64,000 bases of DNA from Dipteronia dyeriana (taxonomy: Eukaryota; Streptophyta; Magnoliopsida; Sapindales; Sapindaceae): the NCBI GenBank assembly GCA_032871835.1, contig CM065295.1, forward strand, positions 43,026,360 through 43,090,359, given 5' to 3'. The notes under the pieces are model-generated. The model ran no database searches. It was not told the DNA's origin and was given only the letters and a program-made list of their open reading frames with translations. The position numbers and the translations under genes were made by a program. Below, in pieces: positions 58,925-64,000 of the stretch (positions within the stretch are counted from its first letter, which is position 1; each line of letters opens with the position of its first letter).

Positions 58925-59790
58925 GAGGGATCGAGGGATATGATTTTTGACACAAGAATTGACACAATTTTATAACAATTAGATTATTGAGATGTGGATG
59001 ACTAGGATCCATTGAATTTATTTAATTTTCTTCTTCATATTAATATTTTTTTTATCTCCTTTTTTTTCTCTTCAAGATTTTCTTTCCTAAATATACTATT
59101 TTCTCTTTCTGACATTTTTTTTCCTCCTATCTGTTATGTCTTTCTCTCTTCTGGTATTTTTTATAAAAATATACAAAAAACAATAAAAAAAACCCGAAAG
59201 AATTGAAATTAAATCAAAACAATTGCAGTACAAAATATAAAACGTAAAATATAATATTAATAATTCAGAAATATAAAATAAAAAAATTAAAAATATATAA
59301 ACAACTAAATCTTAACTGACGGATAAAAGAATATATATATTATCAGTTTTATAATTATTTAGTTTAGTTGTTTATAGTATTTTTATTTTATATATTTTGA
59401 ATTAATATGTTTTTTATTTTGTAATGTACTCTTTTTTTTTCTTTGTTTATTTCTAACTCTTCCAGTTTTTTTTAAACAGGTTTTACATTTTTTTTGGTTC
59501 GTGTATTGTGTTTAGAAACCACTAATTTCTTAAATTTGTTTTTATTTTATTTTTTTTGTAGTGAATTATGAAAAAAGAAAGTATTAGAAGAAAAGTGGAC
59601 AAAAAATATATATAAAAAAGAGAAATTGATAAATTTAGAAAAGAAAATTTTAGACAGAAAGAATTGATAACGAATGTTAATATAAAAAAAAATAAAAATT
59701 CAATCAATACTAAATATCTCTATCTCAATAATATAATGATTATAAAATTTTATCGATTTTTACGTCAGAAATTCTATCTCTATACATCTC
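58925..59790. mobile_element. Long AT-rich foldback element
   Basis: The left arm 'acaattttataacaattaga' and 'ttattgagat' pair with the right arm 'atctcaataatataatgatt' and 'ataaaattttatcg' near 59725-59760, extending about 150 bases inward with decay. The centre is poly-A/T-rich. It directly follows the X/Y cluster. No ORF of substance. Confidence 0.6.
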
Positions 59791-59850
59791 TCTCTCTATA
59801 TATATATTCTATTTTTTTTCTATAACAGTCTATCTTCAAAAAAAAAAAAT

Positions 59851-60129
59851 CTGAATTCTCCACCGCCATCGGTACAATCTGAGTCCTATCTCTGGCAACA
59901 AACAGAGTCTGTACATACTAATAATGATGAAAAGACAAAAAGCAATATCACGACAACGACAACAGAGGAAGGTGCAGTTTCACCACAAATATTTTTATCG
60001 ACAAGCTACCAAGTTTTTTCCAAGCAAATTCAACCGCACAAAGTCCTTGACGCGTCAAATCACAGCAGTCATGCACAGTGCTCTGCCGAGTTGGTGAAAA
60101 AAGTTGGCTTTTTCGATTTTATGATCTAG
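59851..60129 (+). other. Exon-like open stretch, unassigned
   Basis: Ninety-two codons are open without an ATG at the start, in a locally less AT-rich segment. It gives QQTESVHTNNDEKTKSNI and EEGAVSPQIFLSTSYQVF and ends VKKVGFFDFMI. A second frame has a 57-codon ATG ORF (59924-60097). It could be an exon remnant of a host gene cut by the foldback element on its left. I recognise no domain. Confidence 0.2.
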
Positions 60130-60570
60130 ATTTGTGTGTTGTTTTATAGATTTGTCATGAATTAACAATTGGATTATAGATTTTAACTAATTTCAGTATG
60201 GATACAAAAAGAAGACTAAATCACATATTCGAACCTAAATGGAGCTTTTTCACGAAAATTTACAGTAGCAGAGAAAAATCAGAATACTATTTTAGTTAGT
60301 GGTAAAACCACACATTCAGTGGAAAATGTGATATTTAAGTCAATTACAACGTAAGATAACGACGTTAATTTAAGAAAATAGAAACTTCTCTCGATAAGAA
60401 AACACCTGTCTTTGATGTCTTTGAAAAATGAACATCTGACGTACAAATTAAAAAAAGAATATCACGATAATGAAATCCTGAATTCATAAGTAAAATATAA
60501 TTCGAGTGGGATAATTATTTAGTATTATCAAGTGGGTCCACAGTACACATTACAAACATCATCGATAATG
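60130..60570. other. Intergenic DNA, nothing recognised
   Basis: AT-rich spacer between the exon-like stretch and the 3' end of the HVA22-like gene. I see no ORF, repeat or RNA gene. Confidence 0.5.
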
Positions 60571-60600
60571 TAAGATTTTCAACATTCTTCATTACTATCA

Positions 60601-60606
60601 TTTATT
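60601..60606 (-). terminator. Polyadenylation signal of the HVA22-like gene
   Basis: AATAAA on the minus strand, about 150 bases after the stop codon of the spliced CDS, in an AT-rich context with T-rich sequence downstream. It would give a 3' UTR of roughly 170 bases. Confidence 0.55.
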
Positions 60607-60750
60607 TCTTCATTACAAGAGTGATCTCTCCACTAAAAGCCTCAAAAGTCATAAAGTGCTATACTAATACATATTTAAAAGCAAGTTAAAGTTTGATGAG
60701 TAACATCGAGAATATCCAAACAAGTAAATTTCACACTTGTCGAGACTTGT

Positions 60751-61621
60751 TTAGTAAGCCTCATGCTCCCCCTGTTCATCCAAAATCGAAACATCATCCA
60801 CATTAAAATTATTCCAAGCAAAAAAAATATTTATTTATTTATTATTTTGAAACATAGATTAAATATTATACCCTCAATTTAAGGATGGTGTTAAACTAAT
60901 AATTTGAAGATAATTAGCTTACTTTCTTTGGGATGATGAAGTCCACAAACTTGCCCTTACCCTTATTGCCATTGCCAGTTAGAGGCTTGTGATCATGCCC
61001 TTTCCCTCCCCTATATTTGACTATATGCTGTCTCACAAATTTCTCATATATAAAAGCTGCCCCTCTGAACTGTGGAAGAACGAGCCATGTCATCAACACT
61101 AACTTCGCTGTGTACCAGATTGGTATCCTGAAATTTCAAACAAAAACAAAATCAATCAATTTTACTTAACATAAACACTTGTGTTGTGAAATTGAGATTT
61201 CAGTCTTACCATTCTAAAATGGGTTGGAGAACCATCTCTGTCAGAGTTAGAAATGAATACAAGATCCAATAAGCAAGCCACTGCTCATCGTCCACTTTCG
61301 TTGTGCTCTCTATGGCAATAACTGACGCATATCTATTATCAAATACCCAAATCAAAAAAGAAAAAAGAAAAAAGATCAATATTTAACAACTTACAAAAAT
61401 AATTCATTAAAACACCTCTAATAGAACAGCAAACAATTGATTAGCAGAGTGTCTTACAAGGGGTACAGCAACATCAAAACCGGCCTGCATATATTATGGT
61501 AATTAAATAGTCAGATATAGACACACACAAAATGATTGAAGAGAGAAAAAGATCGGGCAACGGGAGTTACGTACCCAGCAAGTGCGTGAACGTTAGTGAT
61601 CACAGTCCACAAACGATTCAT
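60751..61621 (-). CDS. HVA22-like protein (TB2/DP1 family), five exons
   Basis: Exons on the minus strand: 61575-61621, 61458-61484, 61210-61332, 60923-61127 and 60751-60771. All introns are GT-AG and the frame is kept throughout, giving 140 codons. The protein starts MNRLWTVITNVHALAG. The TB2/DP1/HVA22 domain spans ~13-100, with hydrophobic hairpin segments at ~13-35, ~43-60 and ~66-92 (LLYPLYASVIAIES, DDEQWLAYWILYSFLTL, WIPIWYTAKLV, LPQFRGAAFIYEKFVRQH). The tail is basic and ends in PKKGEHEAY, the C-terminus I know from HVA22-like e proteins. The family acts in ER membrane curvature and vesicle traffic and is often ABA- and stress-induced. Without the 21-base last exon, reading into intron 4 would add only two residues before a stop. 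Confidence 0.93.
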
Positions 61622-61825
61622 TTCTATTAACTGTTTTCTGGGTGATTAATGAAAAGAGAAAAAACCAAGAAAATAACCTAGAGAACAAAACAAAGAAACT
61701 GATTGTTGAATCAATTAAAAAGAAGAAGGCCGATGCTGTAATTATCAAGTGAGAAGGAACGGTTTCTGAATTCTCAGATATCAAGACAAAAGTTGGGTGG
61801 ACCATTTTAGGGGGCTATCCAGGGA

Positions 61826-61833
61826 TATTTATA
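61826..61833 (-). promoter_or_regulatory. TATA box of the HVA22-like gene
   Basis: TATAAATA on the minus strand, about 205 bases upstream of the start codon, within CTATAAATATCC. It predicts a transcription start near 61795-61800 and a 5' UTR of about 175 bases. Confidence 0.7.
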
Positions 61834-61850
61834 GTAATAAGGGTTGAAAA

Positions 61851-61856
61851 CACGTG
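61851..61856 (-). promoter_or_regulatory. G-box / ABRE
   Basis: CACGTG within GCCACGTGTT on the minus strand, 18 bases upstream of the TATA box. ACGT-core G-boxes of this type bind bZIP factors in ABA responses; the family's known ABA induction supports the reading. Confidence 0.65.
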
Positions 61857-61890
61857 GCAATCGCCGAGACAGCATCGGATTCTGCCTTAA

Positions 61891-61897
61891 ACGTGTC
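61891..61897. promoter_or_regulatory. Second ACGT-core ABRE-type element
   Basis: ACGTGTC on the plus strand, 35 bases beyond the G-box. Paired ACGT elements are the usual requirement for ABA responsiveness. Confidence 0.6.
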
Positions 61898-61993
61898 GAC
61901 CTAGATTTAGCACCGGCCAGATGGGTGAGGTGATCGAAAATCAAAGTTATTTTTTTTAATTCAAAGAATAAAGAGCATAAGAGTAGTGGTGTA

Positions 61994-62190
61994 AAAGTGG
62001 GTCGGCCGGTGACAGGTCGGTCCGGCCGGTCCGGCCGGTCCAGGGAGTTTACGGGCCGTTCTTGGAACGGCCTGTGAAGGAAGAGGGCCAGGCCTCGTGC
62101 CGGGCCTCTGGGAGGATACCCGGCAGGCCGGCCCGCCTGGCACGTCAATCCGGCGTGCCAGGCCCGTCGGGCCGTTCGGGCAATTTTTTT
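61994..62190. repeat. GC-rich subterminal repeat region of the hAT element
   Basis: Contains repeats of GGTCCGGCC (62018-62041) and hairpins GGCCGTTCTTGGAACGGCC (about 62053-62072) and GCCTGGCACG...CGTGCCAGGC (about 62135-62163). A further hairpin, CCTCCAACGG...CCGTTGGAGG, is at about 62207-62244. Subterminal motif clusters bind hAT transposases; the contrast with the AT-rich surroundings is striking. An ORF of 94 codons across it is not a gene. Confidence 0.75.
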
Positions 62191-62312
62191 TTTTTTTTTT
62201 CAAAAAGCCTCCAACGGTTGGAATTGATTTCTAGCCGTTGGAGGAATTTAAAATTACCAAAACCCCCCTACAATCTTTTAAATTACATTTTGACCCACAA
62301 ATCAAATTTTTC

Positions 62313-62320
62313 TATAAATA
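62313..62320 (+). promoter_or_regulatory. TATA box of the hAT transposase
   Basis: TATAAATA followed by a pyrimidine-rich leader. Downstream, AAG|GTACAA at 62494 and TTTTTATTCAG at 63093-63103 could bound a 5' UTR intron of about 610 bases that ends just before the ATG at 63107. Confidence 0.55.
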
Positions 62321-63106
62321 CTTCCATCCATTTCATTTTCCATTAACTCTCTTTATCATTCTTTCAATATCTCATTCTCTCAAATCTCAATCTCTAATAT
62401 ATTCTCCAATTCTCTAAACTTTTTCATTCATTTTGGTTATTACTCTCTCTACAAAATTCTCTACGTTTTCCATCAACACACCAAATTTTAAAGGTACAAT
62501 TTTGTTATTACTTTTGGTCTAACATATTCTCATAGTAAATTTATATGTTTATGTTTAGATTTGAGTTACTTAATGAAAACATTATCTATTTAGTTAGTTA
62601 GTTTATCAATTTTTGGGCTTTAATGTTAATATTATTTGTTTAGTTTATTAAGATTTTTAAGTTTAGTAGTAATTTTAATATTTGTTATTAATAAATTTAG
62701 AAAGTTAATTTGTATTACTGAAATTACTTTTTGTAATAAGTAAATGATGAATGTTAAGTGTAGTAATTACGTTTGATATTGTTTTTTTCATAAATTAAAA
62801 ATTTTCATTTGTAGATTATGATAGTAAATTTAAGAGTAGTGGTTCAAATCATCAATTTTATGTTAGTATATTATGTTAGTAAATTTATCAATTTTATTTG
62901 TAGTAGTGAACTAGTGAATTTAAAATTTTATGTTAGTAGATTATGATTTTTTTTTGTTTATTTAATTTGTTTTTTTAGTAAATAAATTATTGAAAGTGTC
63001 GTATTAGTTATAGTAATTATTGTTAGTAAATTAAGATTACTGTTAGTAAATATTGATTTTTAATTTGACTATTAACTACTATAGTGCTCATATTTTTATT
63101 CAGATA

Positions 63107-64000
63107 ATGGATCATAACCAGCAGCATTATTTTCCGGACGGTTTGATTATGCTCAACGATGAATTTGATATTTCAGAACCGACCCATACTCAAGCGGGAC
63201 CTTCTGGTTCCGGCGTTACACCAACATCACGTCCCAGAAAATTAACATCAGATGTGTGGCAATGTTTCAACATAGTCCAAATGACACTCCCAAACGGGGC
63301 GTCTGGCCTCAGAGCTAAATGTAAGTTTTGCCATAAGAATTATGCTACAAGTACGGGGGGAACCGGACATTTGAGACGGCATATGCACAAATGTATGCCT
63401 GCACATGGACAGGTAGATACTACAACCCAGACACAGCTTCAACGGCACCCAGACGGGTCCGTTACGACGTGGCAGTTCGACGCCATGCACGCTAGAGAGT
63501 GCTTGGCACGATACATTGCACAAACTGATCAACCGATCAATATTGGTGAGAGTCCATTTTATAAAGAATTAATCACATCTGCATATAACCCCCAATATGA
63601 ACCTGTTTCTAGAGCCACCACTAGAAATGATTTGATACGATTGTTTGAAACCGAAAGGGATGACTTAGTTGCTGAAATACAGCATTTAAGTGTCTCTGTT
63701 GCATTAACTTCTGATATTTGGAATGCATGTTCCAAACATGACTATTTATGTGTCACGAGACACTATTTAGATTCTGATTGGAGGATAACAAAAAGAATTT
63801 TTGGTTTTCGTCCTATGGATTTTGCACATACCGCATAAAACATTTTTAATGTCATAATGGAAGTTTTAGAAACTTATGAAATCACGCATCGCATTCTTTC
63901 AATCATATTTGATAATGCATCTGCAAATACTAGGTCTATTGCATTGTTTGTTGCAAGAAATCAACATCCTGCAAGATGGAGGTTATTTCTTCCATCAACG
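63107..64000 (+). pseudogene. hAT transposase, N-terminal part with one in-frame stop
   Basis: The ATG at 63107 (MDHNQQHYFPDGL) lies four bases after a likely splice acceptor; the open frame extends further upstream only into intron-like sequence. Residues ~47-96 form a BED-type zinc finger with CKFC and HLRRHMHKC. Residues ~199-210 contain LTSDIWNACSKH, the first catalytic Asp region of the RNase H-like fold. A TAA at 63836 interrupts the frame. The protein then continues with FNVIMEVLETYEI and IIFDNASANT, the second catalytic Asp motif, to the window end. The dimerisation domain lies beyond. The single stop suggests recent inactivation, or a sequencing error. Confidence 0.88.

Larger units (their letters stand above)
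61984..64000 (+). mobile_element. hAT transposon, left part (continues beyond the window)
   Basis: Starts TAGTGGTGTAAAAGTGGGTC, close to the termini of plant Ac-like hAT elements. It is followed by a GC-rich subterminal region, a 5' untranslated region and a hAT transposase ORF in the same direction. The right end and the 8 bp target duplication lie outside, so the limits rest on the left terminus only. It is inserted upstream of the HVA22-like promoter. Confidence 0.85.

Noticed and set aside
61807..62346. Overlapping ORFs of 80-113 codons on both strands, Pro/Gly/Arg-rich
   Set aside because: They come from the GC-rich palindromic subterminal region of the hAT element, where stops are rare by composition.
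1..64000. A new defence, toxin or biosynthetic system
   Set aside because: Apart from the HVA22-like gene and weak exon scraps, everything recognisable is transposon-derived; nothing in gene order or motifs supports an undescribed multi-gene system.

Overview
The window is transposon-dense nuclear DNA from a flowering plant, most likely a eudicot. The evidence is nested LTR retrotransposons with plant-type primer sites, Ty1/copia and Ty3/gypsy-type coding remnants, foldback MITEs, a plant hAT transposon, and one spliced host gene of the HVA22 family with plant GT-AG introns. I cannot name the species. There is no sign of bacterial operons, CRISPR, rRNA or tRNA genes.

Layout. Positions 1-25460 are one long terminal repeat (LTR-A) split by two independent insertions. 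The first is a minus-strand, apparently non-coding large retrotransposon derivative (429-7791) with ~1.94 kb LTRs and a decayed tRNA-Asp primer site. The second is a plus-strand Ty1/copia element (8278-23886) with a perfect CAAAT target duplication, itself carrying a 5'-truncated minus-strand SIRE-like copia element (about 14192-21345). Positions 25461-28734 are AT-rich DNA with a MITE, a Helitron-like end, a long ATT microsatellite and a possible orphan terminal exon. Another LTR-like sequence (28735-29040 plus 42288-43081) is split by a 13.2 kb SIRE-like copia element (29041-42282, GCTTT target duplication). That element belongs to the LTR-A family. It has a broken gag, an inner relative inserted in gag, no recognisable pol, and an intact 353-codon envelope-like/putative plant transposon ORF.

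Positions 43082-46180 hold a 250 bp direct duplication, a broken minus-strand ORF of the 'putative gypsy type transposon' type, and an LTR with an adjacent polypurine tract. Positions 46181-53700 are a decayed copia element. It has an internal tandem duplication of its gag-integrase block and a clean solo LTR (47436-49820, CTCAC duplication) in only one copy. Another copia RNase H remnant follows. Positions 55970-59790 form a dense cluster of foldback elements: two families alternate and are joined by long TA microsatellites.

The gene end is on the right. A five-exon HVA22-like gene (minus strand, CDS 60751-61621, 140 codons) has a TATA box and two ACGT-core ABA-response-type elements. A hAT transposon (from about 61984 to beyond the window) sits about 90-130 bp upstream of those elements. 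Its transposase has one in-frame stop. The host gene is the only clearly functional cellular gene; everything else is mobile DNA in stages of decay, so the main biology is insertion history and possible influence on the HVA22 promoter.
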